This document shows, piece after piece, positions 10,684 through 25,600 of a DNA stretch of 64,000 bases (position 1 is its first letter; each line of letters opens with the position of its first letter). The notes beneath the pieces were generated by a model that was given only the letters and a program-made list of their open reading frames with translations, did no database searches and had not been told where the DNA came from. Made by a program: the position numbers and the translations under genes. The DNA comes from Angiostrongylus vasorum. Its lineage: Eukaryota > Nematoda > Chromadorea > Rhabditida > Metastrongylidae. The DNA lies in the NCBI GenBank assembly GCA_018806985.1, contig JADANN010000162.1, positions 2,067,501 to 2,131,500 of the forward strand, in the 5' to 3' direction.

Positions 10684-13600
10684 ATGGTGAGCGAGCAGCA
10701 GGAGCACCAGCAGCAGCAGCAGCAACAGCTCATCGCTTCCGAGGCACCTGATGAGCCAGCACTGAACGCCACACCTTCTCGAAACGTTCGCAAACCGGAG
10801 GATGTTCTCGATCACCTTGGTTAGCAAAAATCACCACTATGCTATGCAGCTTGTGTGTCCTGACGACAATACCACATGAGCTGAACCAGTTTCCGTTGCA
10901 GGTGCTCGACACCGACGACTGGTGCTGGCGATCGTGTCGTGCAGTTTTGTATGGTGTTTTGGTGCAGTGTCGATTATGGCAAGTGCCTTTACGTCCATCG
11001 ATTGCGGTAACTGCACTGACAACATGCAGACCATCGTCAACGAGGTAGTCATGATGGCATTTTGAGAATATGGCTGTCAATAGAATGAAATCAGTAATTA
11101 CTCATCACAGTGGAATATAAGCTTAGAATTGAATTCCGATAAGTAGCTGACGAGCTAAGACCCTGATTTGGTCTAAGTGGTTTAAGTAGTTCGTTGACAG
11201 GAATTATTTAGCAAACTGAAGTAGTTCCTACAATAATTCAGTAAGGGTGGTTACATTTTGAAAACTATGCCACTTATGGCAAAGTTTTTCTGTCTGGAGA
11301 AAAAACGTCCTCCAGTGTTTTTTTTCATTCCTTGCAGTAGTCGTCGCTCCCGTGTTCTTACACTATCAAGTAAAAACAGCTCATAAATCGTTATATTTGC
11401 AAAATAAAGAAGTTCCAAACACCCAGAGAGACCATTCAGTTTTTAGTGAATGATTTGCCCGATTCAATACTAATTGGGTCATTATAAATTCAAGTCAAAC
11501 AGTGCTGTACAAATCTGCTGCTAGCAAAAAGGGTACTAAACACGTTTCAGTTTTGTTCTCTTGCGGGCATCATAGAGTTGATTTGCAATCCCTATCACCG
11601 CATTCTGACCCAACCACGGAAACATCCTTTGTCAAATACTTCCTCTTCGGATCACGTTAAAGGTCATCTATTGTGTAATGCCCTAACTACCAACTTCTCC
11701 GTCATCACACTTAAGCGATGACTTGACTTCTACAGGAATCATGCAATGCGAAGATAATGGTCACTTTCGTCTTTAAATCGACATATCTCAAGCAGTGGTA
11801 GATGTTATTAGTTATAATAAAGATTTTTGTAGAATCTACAGATCTTTGCCTTCCATAGAGAAGTTTTTTTCTCTTTACTATGGTGAATCTCTGGCTTTTT
11901 CAAGTCCAGAGAACTTATTTTTTCACTTTTTTACGTTAAGGCTTATACTTGAAACATACTAGATTTTTGTCCATTAGGGCACTCTGGGGGTTACACAGTG
12001 TGTCAGCACATTTTCAGAGTTTGCTTCAAGCAAATTTAGAATTGGGGAAATATTTTGTCCCAACTCTTCCACCGTGCTATTAATGGAGTAATTACCGTGT
12101 TGTCGAAAAAAGCGGTTTTGTCACGAAATGTGCTTCCTTTTCTGCTTCATTACGCACTGTCTTTTTTTGACACAGTTTATCTTTGGAACTTCTATTCCAT
12201 ATGCTTTGCAGTAACTCTACTTTAAAGCAGAGTACTGCTGTGAGAAGTAATTTGCTTCCTCGATATGTGTGATGGTGCTTTCAACCCTGTAGACCATGAA
12301 AACGTTCCCGATTTCAAGTCACAGTTGATTTAACTGCTTAGAATCGAAGTTAGAGCATTTACAACTGGAGATTTTTGTCCCCACGGCGCCTTCTGGACAC
12401 TTCATTTGAAGTGGTCGTACTTCCCTCGTCGATTGTGTAACCAGTGTTGAAGCTTGTCTGTTGGATATTTGACGTACTTCTCGAGAAAATCTTTATATGT
12501 AAGGTTGTCGTTAGGCAGCGTTCAATGTTTATTGAGTGAACGGCATCATAAGAATTGCTAAATTGAAGATCTTGTGTATTCACCGCCGTTATTTATGGCT
12601 TATAGAAAACCACCTCGCTAGTTTACTCCAGTTGCTGGTCATGACGCATCTGACTAGAAAGATGGAAAGTTAATATCTTAAAAATTTCATAAACTCCGGA
12701 AACTAACGCAATAGAAGAAAAGCTAGGACATCAACTTCCTACAAATTTTCTATTTCTTCTTTTTCTCATGAACGATATTGGTTAGGGGATTTTCTCCACG
12801 TGCTAGTATATACCATCTAGATTTATTCATCCTATTAGCACTGTTGCCGAGTTCTATTCTAATTCCGATCTTTCGGCCTTCTTTATGATCCCTTTGACAC
12901 GTAGATCCTGCAGCGTTGTTATGAAATAGTCAAATGACAATCTTTTGAAGTTAGCGCACCTTGAATTACTTTGTTTCGACTGAATGTCTCAAATGGTCTC
13001 TAGGTTAGAGTAAACCCACGCAGAGAAATAAATTCCTGTAGCCACATTGAATCGAGTTCGACTGTTTTATAAAATGTGTTACCTCCGCTACCTCTTGAGT
13101 TTGGTCTGCTTTTGCACTTTTTTTCCCATCGTAGTTTCAATTTTTGACTATAAAGCTTTGTCTGGCAAGTAAGTTATATGATCTCTGATTTTCTGACATG
13201 CAAATTTGTGCATTTCTATGTATTCCATCTGAACTATTTTCTACGAGATTTGGATTCGTCGCAAGTCGAGACTTTTTTCCGACTGTTTAGATTATTTTCT
13301 TTGATGGTAAACACTTCGCAGGTGTCGCGTTGTAATCACACATCTTTACTTTATCTTGCACAATCACACATATGAGTGGTTTGATGTTTCACTATCAATT
13401 CAAAAGGTGATAAAAGCCGCTGGAAGAAGTAAATCTTGGTCTATCCCAACATGTCATGTCAGTACACGTGACAACCTAGGCTTTTTGTGTAACGGTATTT
13501 GATAACGAAAGAGTACTGTCTGCACCGAACTGCTTTCGAACTCACAATGTTTGACTTTAATTTTTTGCCTAATATATCTGCACCATAGAAGTTAGTTTCG

Positions 13601-16600
13601 CAATATACCCTGCCATTAAAAAGAATAGGCAGTAAATAAAAAAGGTTAAGGTTTTTACCTAATACTTTATTCATGGCAGGGTGTAATGTGAAATGCTACC
13701 ACAATGATGCTGAGACATGAGCAAAACCTGTAATATCAAGCGAGCTTCGAATCTGCGATAACCGTTTTTATGCTCACCTGTTATACACTGCACCATAGAG
13801 ACCCTTGCTTTGCCTTTCTTTCAGCGATGTCTTAATTCTATCGGTGCCATCAGCAATCACCCTTCAGCAGGAATGGTCTGGGTGGCAAAAATCGGCATTG
13901 AACCTACTGAGTTGAAGCCGCAGTCGAAATCACAACGTTTATGTTTTATTTACTGCCCTTAGGCCGATGTTCTTCGAATTGAAATCTGGAACGGAGATTC
14001 TGGTTGTGAAATTTCTATATACCCAATGAAAAATTTTTATATACTGCGTAACCTCGCATTGACTGTCCAGGGTTCCCCCACTGATTCTGTCTCGACTAAG
14101 TCAAAAAGTTTTCTTAAAGTCAGTGAAAGTGGGACAGCGGTCTGTTGTACACTGGCGATATTTCAATGAGTCTTGTTATCGTATGGTTGTGGTCCATCGT
14201 ATAAATCCGTATAGAAAGGCTTCTTGCTCACATGGTTGTCCTTCGTGCATTGTTTTGCCAATCCTTTTGAGGATGACTCGAATGAAGGGTTTGTAGACGC
14301 TAGACAACAGACAAATTAGGCGATAGTTGTCGTTGTCGTACAGATCTTCCTTTCCATGCAACAACATGGCTTTGCTGGTCTTTTATTATTATGAAGCATG
14401 CATTTTGACTGGTTGAGTGCGAAGAGAGTGATCCGTTTGTTAATGAGGAAGTGAGGAAATGTTTTCGCATTATCCAGTTCAGAGAAAAGTGTTGTACGAT
14501 TTTTCACTGATGTGATAGTACATCAGATTTCGGAAGAGAGAGCGGCTACGACGGCGTGACCATTCTCCCTAATTTCATACCAAAGTGGGATGATGTCGTT
14601 GCTTAAAAGAACAGAGTAGTAATCGTGGATCATGTTCTCTATTTCCTTTTTAGAAGCTGTGTCCGTTCTGTTTGGGAGTTGGAATGCAATAATCTTGGTC
14701 TTGTAAATGGCGAAGCTCTGGTTGGCTTTGCGAATGTTCTTACCAACCTCTGCAGTTTCCGCCATAACTGCTGCTATTCTCTTTTTAAGAATTCCATTTA
14801 TCTTCTTTCTGTAGAGCTTTGCGAATTCATGCACAAGTTAGCGATGGCGTACTGTTCTATTTCATACTGACATATTGGTTCGGCAGTTTATGAACGCATT
14901 TGTCACTTGGTGACTTTCGAACTCGGCCTTCATAGCGCAACGTGGAGATGCCAAGTAAGCCGGTCCTATTCTTCGCTGATTTTCTAATGACGATATCTTC
15001 CTGAGAGCCGATTAGTGAATTGAGTAAACTCCAATCTGTGGTGGTTATACGATTTTGTTACTTGGACCTTGAACGGCTTTCTATCTTTTGTAGAAATCTT
15101 TCCTTTAGGGGGATATGCAATCTAACGCAAATGAGTCAACTGTCCTGTGTAAAATTTTTGGAACAACAGTGACAGGTGTTACGCAATACTTCAGTTTAGT
15201 ATGACGTGGTTACTTTCGTTATGATATTCTCCATTGGGGGACCCACATGTCCACCGTTGAGACTGGGCGTTCTGGAATTGTGAGTTGTCATGAATGATTT
15301 CGGCCGTCATGATAAACTTAGATAGCCGCTTACAATTTCCGTTCCATTCCAATTGCTGGGTCCTAATTTGACATTCTTCAAACGTTTCGCTGTTTACAGA
15401 AGTTGTAATTACGGGCGAATATGATGTTGAAGAAGATATACTCTCCTCTGTATAACTTTTTCCAATTCCACATTGAACACTTTGACCCAGTCTTCTTTAT
15501 AGCTTAGTGTGACAAAATTATTGTCAAGGCTGCTATAGATCGAATTCTCTTCAACCGTAAAAGTCCAATGCGGGTTGTTAATTTGTGAAATGATTATATG
15601 TTTATCGTTAAACTCGTTTTGACGAGGACGTAAAATCCGCCGACTCCTCCATTGCCACGTGCTCGGAGGAACTTACTTTCTGGTGGCTGAGAATTCTTTT
15701 GACCTCCCCTCTTTATACTAGTAGTAAGCAACGCTGCCGTACCGGGAGCTCTTTTGGGGTCAAGGAAAAGGTGCCCACGTATATTACGCATAGGATTTGA
15801 TGCTGCCGTGTAGCTTCATGAGTTCTGAACATGGGCGCTGGATGCACTCACTATTAACTTGCCGGTCCTTTCCAGAGTAGAGGTGGAGCTTATTTATCTG
15901 AGGCAACTCCTAACTCTCTCGCTTATACAAACACATGATGCTGAAAGTTGAACAGAACTCGAAGCCTTAGTTGAGCTTCGAGCCAGTGAACACCCCTTTT
16001 CGAGCTCATGCATTATCCACCGCACCAACCGAGGCTCTTGCATTGCCTTTTTCTCAGCCAGTTTTTTTATCCAAACGCTGATATCAGCAATCACCATGCA
16101 AGTTCAATACCGATTTTTGCTTCCTAGATCATTCCTGTTGATGGGTTATTGTTGAAAGCACCGTTGCGGTAAAAAAATTGCCCGAGAAAAAATGCAATGC
16201 AGAGGCCTCTGTTGAGGTGGTGGATAGCGCGTAAGGCCTCAGCAAGAGTGCTCACTGGTTCGGAGCCCAGCTGAGGTTTAAAGTTTTGCTCCACATCTCA
16301 AAATCCTTGTGGTTTTGTTTTACATAATACCTTTCCATGAGAATGAATATGTTGTAGATAAAAACTAGAACACCTCCCACATAGCTCGCAGTCACTTGAT
16401 TGTAGGCTTTTGCCCGAATTGCCGTTTACAATACAATTCGCATAAACGAGAACACATTCGCGCACGCATACATGGACATGACAACGTAAAACACAGATAG
16501 CTTCAATCAGCACAACAGAAATAGACGTTCCATCATGGAACCCATCTGTGTCTTAACGAAGCAGAAGCTCGCTTTTGTTTCTCGTTTAATCACCTATCTA

Positions 16601-19600
16601 CCACATAGGGACATGCAATGTGCCCTTGCGACTAATGGAACTATAACCTTTTCAGAGATCTGTGGACCTTTAGAATATTATGACAAAATGGCTTCAGGCT
16701 TAAATATGTTTTTTTGAAATTTAGGCAACAGTTGTAGGGTTAAGGACCCAAAAAACCCTATTGCAGTTTGATCTTCGCGGCGATCGCTCGTACTTAACCG
16801 AATGGAGCACATCGTTCTTTATGGTCGGCAATATGATCGGAGGCAGCACCTTCTCGTATGCCGCTGATCGGCAAGTATAAAGCTTTGCTCTTCCCCTAAT
16901 ATTTATTCGTTTACCACTTTATGCATTCTCTGCAATGGTCCACCCCCTCATCGTGGCGGAGAGTGGGTAGTCGGAAATTCCTGGTGGACGAAGTACGAGC
17001 TACCTCTTTCAGCGTATTCTTCCAATCTAGGAAGAAATACAGTAGCTTCATCCAACTCTGCCCAACTAAGAGCAAACAAAGCAACCTCGTAACAAAGTAG
17101 AAAGTCTCGCTCTAATACACAAGAGGCGGTGACTGCCTGTGTAGACGAACTGAGAAGCCTTACCACGGATAGCAAAGACTTGAAAGAGAAAATCTTGCCT
17201 AGCCGGTAAATTATTTGTTGATTTCAAATCCTGCTGAATCCCACAGAATTCTTCGCCAACTTTACAATGACTCGCGGTGGCCTACCGATGTATCGAGCCG
17301 CTGCTGCTATCCTCTCAGACAAATCTGGTACCAATTTGCCGACCCCGGAGAGATGGAAAGCTTGGTGAGCCATGGGCGCAGGGATCGATTCCACGTGTCT
17401 CGCAGTGGCGCTTCCAACCAATGCGCCACACGCGCCCTAAATGGGCCATACAGTAATCTAAATATAACTAGTCTACATATTTGGACGGAACAGTTTTTCC
17501 ATATCTTGCGCCTTTCCACCGCCTAACATCTCCATGCAACCCACACAGTACGGGTAAGCTAAACTGTATTTGAGTTCTTAGCAACATTCCCCTACCCGTC
17601 TCACGTAGGCCACCGTATCGGGGGAGACTTTTGGGCCAAAAGAATGATACCCATTAGTTTTACTATCTTGGCCTACTAATACCAATTGGGAAGGGTCTCA
17701 TGTTGTTGTGAAATCTCTATATAGTCATGAGAAGCAGGAAATTCTCCATGTTCACTTAAACTTTGCATTTAGCTTAATTGTCGAAGACGATTCGTAAATC
17801 CCCATTCACTCAATACCTTGTGGCTTTCAAGCTCTTGATAAGTCAAACCTGTGTGCTTTTTCTTATTTAACTTGCAAGTCTAACTACTTTTGGTCCTTCT
17901 CGAAATGTTGCTTGTAAAATAATGCCAGTCAGTTTTAAATGCAGCATACAATTCTTGCAACTGCAATGTAAGGTTGATGTAGCCTAATTTTTAGTTGTAT
18001 TTGCCTTTAAATCTTATCTTTGTCTCTTCCTAAGTTTTCTTGGCAATGGGGGTGGAATAGTTGTGGATAAAGCAAGAAGTGAGTTGTTGACTAACTCGGA
18101 CCTCCGTGGACCTTTTGTTTTTGTAAACGTTTGAACCATGTGGACTCGTCCACTGCACAAAACGCGTTTCAGATTCGGAAGACGTCCTTTGCTACTAATT
18201 TGTCTTTCGTTCCAAGCTGTTTTCGCAATGCTCGCCTCCTTCAGCCCCTCCGTTTACACCTTCGCCATCTGCCGACTTTTTCAAGGAGCATGCTATACGG
18301 TTAGAAACTTTTTAACCACATGACTTCTATTTTTGAGATTTCTTAACATTAGCCATTGACACTTCTCAGTGCAGTGCTAATCTTGATGAAAATTCAGGAA
18401 ACAGGAAATTCTTCCAGGTTTATTTGACATGCTGTCACCATTAATTCACTAACTTTTCCATTACTTCGTTTTAGGGCTCCAATCTCGTTGCATGGGTAGC
18501 CGCCTATGAGCACACCCATACTAATTTCCGTTGGTTCACGACATTTTTCTTCGGTGTTACCTGGGTAATCGGTTACTCAGTAACAGCTCTTCTTGCCTAC
18601 ATCTCTTCTACCTGGAGAACGATGATGCTTTGGGGAGCTGTGTCCACTTTCGTGTTCACTCTGTGGTGCTGGAGGTGATAAAATTCCTTTTCCAATTGAC
18701 TTTCTCTTATACGGTACTTTTTTGTAAACAAGAACATAATTTTTTCTAAAATTAATCGTTTTTAACTTTTCGCTTGAACGCAAAAACGCATCTCACAGAA
18801 AGAGCGCTTTAAAATACGGTGGGTAATTTCGTGCTTGGCAACCCAACCTCTAATTTTTTCGTGATCCAAATTTTCAGACAACTGCAATGCAAAGGTTAAA
18901 GGTGCCATGTGATGCAGGTTTGTTAGTTCGATAGCATGGCCAGACAGACCAAGAACATAGTCCTTCCACTCTCAGCACATTGCTAGCAGACTTGTTTAAC
19001 TAAGAGGAAGAATACTGGATTGATACATCTGCTTTTTTATTTCATTTTGTGCGACGCATCTTTCGCATCTACTGTGCGGTTGCCAGTGCTTCTTGCCATT
19101 CGATTCGTTTCCTCGCATCCACCATCCGCGACAGCCTTCCAACTTTTGTGTGTAGGTTCGACTTCTGCTTGAGAATTTTCCTTCATCATGAATGTCGTTG
19201 AATCAACTTTCCGATGAGTCCTGAAATGGCCAAACTAGAGCGCTCCCATAGGTGGATTTCTACCGGGTAATTCTGAGAGAAATCGCCCGACCCTGCAGGC
19301 GATGAGAGGCTTGGTAAGCGTGATTGAACAAACATCGTATTCGTTTTGAACGGCATCATTTACTCTGCGCTACCGGCCCCTTTGATATATAGTTAGGCAT
19401 ATAAGCCACTGCATAAGCCAAATACGCATTCTTTGCCATTGCACAACGCTTAGTGGAATCCAATTGATGGCGCTCCCCAGGGAATGATCGACTCCCACAC
19501 AGGGTGATTTACTCTTCCAGTTTTTCTGAAGTTTTCGTATTTGAAGTTTAGTTTCAACTTTCAAAACCATTTTCATAGTGACATCTTCATTTTCTGACTA

Positions 19601-22600
19601 TGGTTCTTAATATAGGTAAATTTTCAGGAAACAGAGCAATGAACGAATAGAAATATAACCATGAGGAATTCCTTGAACCTGCTAAGGGCTATTTTTTCGC
19701 CTTTTTTCTGATTTTCATATCTACTCCTAAGCATGGCTGCTTTCGAGTTGTTTATAAAGGAGTCTCTTTGCAGATTTGTTCCAGAGACACTTCATTTTCT
19801 TGTCTCCAAGCGTCGAGCTAAAAGCATTCACAAATGGCTAATCGGGATCGACTACTCGCCTCCCTACCACACTGACATAAGCGATTTGATCCAACCACAG
19901 CGCAATGAATGTTCGTCTGCAGATAAGTGAGTGTTGGGTTAAATTTGTGTTAACTGTAGCCAAACCAAAACAAGAGAGGACAGTAATAAACAGCCTCAAA
20001 TTTTTTTCTAACACTCATTGTCTTCTTTAACGGAAGCACCTCGTAATTTGCATGAACCATCTCGTACCTCTTTATCACCCTTTTCTTTTCTCGGTTCCTT
20101 CTCGATTGTCACCCATGCTTCAACCCCTATCACTTACGTTTGCGATGATTATCAAATCTATGATCAAATGGACAATAGCGCGTTCGTTCCCCACTGCAAA
20201 CACCTGCGGTCCGGAGTTTTGCAAATATCTCAGCAATCTTGTGGTTGTATTTCGCGTAATAACCTGCCATAAAAAGTATAGAAGGCAGAAAATAAAAAGT
20301 AAAATATTGTGAATTCAACTACAGCCTCAGCTTAACTGGGTTCAATGCCGATGTGGGCTCCCCATATCAGTCCCGGTGACGGGTGATTGCTGACGGCACT
20401 GATCGATAAGAACTAGCTGAGAGACAGGCGAAACGAAGGACCCGCATGGTGTGGTGGTGAACGCGTTACTCCCCGGAAAGGACAATAACGCGTTCGTTCC
20501 CCACCGCAAACACCTGCGGTCCGGAGTTTTGCAAATACCTCAGCAATCTTGTGGTTCTATGATCAATGTCCTTATTCTATCCCTTGCTCACGGTTTTACT
20601 TACATCCAGGGGTACAACTGTAGTTGAAACGAAAACGACATAATCTTATTTATAGCGGGCTAGGAGGCAGTCAAAAATTTTAGAAAACCTTTTTTTTCGA
20701 AAAAAGTAGCTCAAAAGAGGTGTGACTATTTCACTCGGTTTGGTGCAAATGTAATTCTGAATTTCAACTCATTACAACTGATCTCAAGCAGATTGCATTA
20801 TTCCGATATCTTAGAATTTTGAAGTTCAGTATGCGACAAAGTCACTGGAGGAATTCTTAGAAGTAGTTCGGTTCTTGGAGTTTTACTTTTCTAGTAATTG
20901 ACGCAGTGCTTGGGGAAAGTTCGGTGAAATAAATTCTGCCTAACTACAACGACTGCAACATGTAAGGGATGGTTTCTTAAGTTAGATCAATGAAATTATG
21001 AAGCGTTTGTTAGGTCAAATGAAGCTGGACCTTGTTCGTCAGTAGAATCTGATACATGCCAGTTGCAGACATTCTAGGATCTGGTGCGTTTTTCCGATTT
21101 TGACAGCACTTATTGACTTTGGTGCTTTGGCTAAGGTTCAAAAGATTACACTAGACGATTCCATAGGCCATCCAAAGTTTCCATACATTATGTACAAATT
21201 CGGCGTCTGAATATTTTAGAAGCTTAATCTTGAGTTAACCACAACGCTAACCTCTTCGATTGTCGTGTGGAATTCACTCTTTATCATCCTCATAATGCAA
21301 TCAAGAAATCACCTTGATCATCTACAAAGGAATTGGGTTTTTTTCAGTTGACCATTCTAGACATGTGTACTGCAGTTTTCTAGGACCTTTTCTTTACATT
21401 ATTTCTTTGTTGCCATGATTGAAGGCTTTGTATTACGTTGTTCTCCCTGTCGAAGACGTAGTTGAGAAGCTATTATTTTTTATTGTCTAGAAGGGGCACA
21501 GAAAAGAATTTATGATGACGACCTCGCTATTCGTTAAATTCATGTGGCACCCGCTTGCAGAGTTTTTTCTACCTTTCCGTTGCCTTCCAGATGAGAAATG
21601 ATTGGGTCATCGTAAATGTTGAGTCATTCTACAGCCATAATATACTTTTCGGGAAGACGACTTCAGTGAGCGGATTCAGATGGTCGTTGATAATAGGTGG
21701 CTATAACCGCCTAGGTAATGAAGACTCATGTCTTCCTTAAAAAATAATCCTACTCATATCTCCACCACAAAATCCTTGGTAGGATCTCTGCGTTGTAGTT
21801 CGGAATCTCTTCCTTTGTCGGCACTTTGATGACATTTGAAGTGCTGGCACAATTCGCAATTACTTTTGCATCAACTTAACACTTCATCCTCGACCGTTCG
21901 GTCAACTAATTTTGTGATTCGCTGCCGTAACAGAATCGTTATTCTGATGAAGAATCCGAGTCCCAAGTCTCCGTCCGGTAGACAAAGGTTGACGAATTCC
22001 TAAAAATAGCCTAGCAAAGCTTTCTCTCTACTCTAAAGAAAACTATTTTCGACTGGCATTCAAAGTTTCAACGAAGAGATGAGATGACAGTTCCTGAAGC
22101 TGAAGCTAAACTAAACATAGACCTTACCACTTCTATGGATGACCGTTGCAAGAACACGAAACAACTTAAGGAAGTGCTTTTACCCGCGCAAGTCTAATTA
22201 GTAGATAGGGTCCCGTCTGTTTGTACACACATTTTTTTTAATACTCAAGATCAGCTTTCTATTCATCTAACCACTGATCAAGAGAATGTTTTCTTGATAA
22301 CCTGTTCACAAAAAGCTTACATTTCAGCAAATTTCGCCTTCTTCAGAGCTAGGAAAGGTCAAGCTGACGCCGAAGTTTCTCTAAAGAAGGTGGAATCCGC
22401 TGGAACATCGGCTTTTGCAAATAAAGAATATAACGACATTTATTTTTACATGTGAATTTTGTGAGCCACTGAATGTAGAGTTAATTGCAGCAAACGATGT
22501 TTCACTTCTGATCTATTTTTTTCCACTTTTTTCTTTTCGTTGGTTCATAATCCCGAGCATAAATACGAATTTTCTTACAGTTACTTCTATCATTTGCTGG

Positions 22601-25600
22601 TAATCCTAAGCATAAATAACAACTTCCTTTCACTCACTTCTTGTGATCAGCGTGAGTCAAATAAAATAGAAGTTAGCTGAAAGTTTACGTGCTACAGTGT
22701 CCCTATCCTTTCCCTTCTCTGTTAGTTTTCTGGAAAACACTTATTAATTCGAAGAATTTCCAGGACCTCGTTCTTTCATGAAATTCGAGTGCACAAAATC
22801 TTTATTCTCTACTGCTTAGTCCAACTCTACTTATGGTACGATAATGGCGTTTTACATGAGCCTGCAGTGAACGAACTACTTCAGTATTTCTGCTTATTCA
22901 GGACTTGCGACAATTTCATCTATTTCGGGCTGTCGCTCTACAGTACCAAATTAGCTGGCAACACTTACGCTAACTATTTGCTAATGGGTGTTGTCGAACT
23001 GCCGGCATATGTGCTGTCGCCAATTTTTCTGGAGAAGTAAGAATTAGCACTTTTCATGAAAGATTTACAAATTCACCTATTTACCCAAAAAATGACAGTG
23101 TCCAGTGTTTATTGAGTCTTAGTTCCTATTGATCGATTAGATGACAAGTTAAAGGTTTATTCATTAACTGTTTGGTAAGAAAGTTTCTCTTGCGTGACGC
23201 TTAAGATGCGGAAGGAAGTTGGTCGTTTCTGGAACGCATTTATTGGCTTCGATATGCTTCTTACTGCCGGCCTTTTCAGTGGGTCAGTCTCTTTTTATTC
23301 AAAGCCTGCTGTTTCTTCCAACCTAACCGAGATTATTAAATGTTGAGTCTTCATGACTGCATCTGCATTTCTTGATGACTTTTTGTACACGCTTTTATAG
23401 AGCTACCGGATGTAGGCTAGAGTGCACCGATTATTTTGCCACCATAGAGGGTATAGAAATATTGATCCTGGACCTTATCATCACTATCATGTGAAACACC
23501 CCCCACTTATCACCACCAGTGGGAGGTGGTTTAAGTTACTCATGCTGAAAACCCTACCATTTATTTTGCTGTTATCACCGCTTTCTTCCACTGAATTCCC
23601 GCAGTTGAAATCTTCAAGTTGCCGACCTCCCAGATTTGCCATTTCAGCCGACACGTGGCTATCGCTGTTTTGCTGGATGCTCGGCAAATTCTCGATCAGC
23701 TGCTCTTTCATGTCTCTTTTCGTTTATGCCAGTGAGGTCTTCCCTACTTCCATACGAAATGTCTCTGTGGGTCTGTGCTCAGTTCTTTCACGAGGTGGAG
23801 CAATCGCCGCTCCGTACATCAGTCTACTGGTATGTAAAATGTTCGACGAACGGTTATGCCGATTAGTCCTCATTTTCTCGTTATCTTTCCTCTGTTTTTT
23901 TCTTCGGTTTCTTCCTCCTAAGTCATTGGTCGCGTTTAAAGTTCTATTAGTTTAACACTTCGCTAAATTTTGCTCACTTACAAAAAATTTTGTTTTCACC
24001 TACAAAATGTTGAGAATAAAGATCTCCAAAAGATCTAAATGATTCCACCATTTTTACACCGTTTTATTCGCTGACTGAAATCGTAAGATCAAAGGGAATG
24101 GTCAGTAAACCATAATTAGCGATTGTGTTATGTTAATAAATATACTTTCTTATATAAAGGGATTATTTTCGTCATAGTAAAAAGTACGAATGTAGGGAGA
24201 ACTTCTTTTCTACCGTCTCAATGAATTTTTGCTCGGAAAACTCTTAGTCGGGAACTTTATTGAAGGACATCCTTCCTATTCATCGTATCAACCAAATATC
24301 TTCTCGTACCCCTATTACCTGTGTGAAAGTGGATTTTGTTTAAGGTTATGCGTTCATAAGGTACCAAAGTAGCAAATGTCATTCGTTGTTGCTCACTGCC
24401 CTTCTTGTCGACTCAGACGAAATAGACGAAATTCTATCGCATCGTCTGGTTATCCTTCGTTTCCATTAATGCCAACAGAAGATAAGTGTAATCTATTGTT
24501 GCTCAACAAAATGTGCAGCAGATGAGAGCAAATTGAAGGTCTTCTGCGATCAGCCGAAGTGGTCTGAGACGAAAAAGTCCTGCGTATTTGTTGTCGGACA
24601 CTTCAACGACAGAAAGGCCATGAAAGAAAGTGGAGGGTCTGGAAATTTGTAATAATGACGAAAATAGGAATGGAAACCATCTTCTCGGGCTACTATCTAC
24701 ATCTTGCGTGAAAATTTACTTCTCGGCAAGTAAAGTCACCGCTGGACATTGGAATCGCATATGGGCAGGACTCATGCGGAGATTGGTCACCTTTTTCGCA
24801 AAAACAAAATGGTGCCGTGTTGATAAGACTGCAGAACCATTCTCTGAGAATCTCCTTATTCGTTGGAGGACTCGAATTAGCAGTAACCATGGAAGAACTC
24901 TTGCCATCACCCAGGAAGTGACAAGTGGTGTGTTATGGAAACATTTCTGAACAGAAGCCTCCTTATACTACTTATCGATTAAAAACAACGTGAACACAAT
25001 CATGCTTTGAAGGAACTATAAAACTACGTCTAACAAGCCACATTTCTTCAAAGAAGAAGCTTTGATCACACCTTTTTCTTCATGAAAGGGAAGAAGAACT
25101 GAGCAGTATTGTAGCATTTACTTAACGCGGTTAACGTTCACTGAAGTAGAGGTCGTAATGCCAAAAGCAAAAAAATGTTCTAAAAAGTTCCAGAAAGAGC
25201 CCGTTTAAAAATAGATGCCATCCATGTGAACATAGTATTCCGCTATGGATTATAATAGAAAAGTTGGATTACTGCCACCTCTTCATGACATGCAATTCAT
25301 AAGAGCAAGGTGCTGCTTTGACATTTTCAGTTGCACAACCCCGTCCAAGGCCTTTAAATGGTCACTGGGGAAATCGACCCTAGTTTCCATTCTTTGTGGG
25401 ACGAGTTGCGATCGAGAACATAAACACAAGCATATATTCGAAGCCAAACATCCCCATCGACTTTCTTCAAGCTGGAAACCAAAGTCTCTAGTCATTTCAC
25501 GATCTGTATCACAAAAATGTCTTCAAAATGATTGATTCTTGATTCCTGACAAACGCGCAGCCATCTAGCCCACTTCTAAAGCCCTAACTTAGGTCATAGA

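Larger units (their letters stand above)
16871..18172 (+). other. GC-AG intron inside the transporter's motif A
   Basis: The exon ends GCTGATCG and the intron starts GCAAGTATAA, so the donor is GC instead of GT. The acceptor is GCGTTTCAG. Using this GC donor restores the codon for Arg in ADRFGRRP exactly. The nearby GT (GGCAA|GTATAA) would put the downstream exon out of frame. The rest of the donor (AAGT) is a strong match to U1, as is usual for functional GC donors. Confidence 0.85.

Noticed and set aside
10837..11080. Minus-strand open frames of 71-116 codons
   Set aside because: They are the antisense shadow of transporter exons 1 and 2.
16535..16717. Open frame just upstream of transporter exon 3
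   Set aside because: Exon 2 (ending 11044) joins exon 3 directly in phase to give VNEFDLRGDRS; this frame would disrupt it and has no motif.
23206..23282. Alternative reading of transporter exon 9 as MRKEVGRFWNAFIGFDMLLTAG
   Set aside because: The other frame gives CGRKLVVSGTHLLASICFLL, continuous with FLEK before it and in phase with the next exon, as expected for the family.
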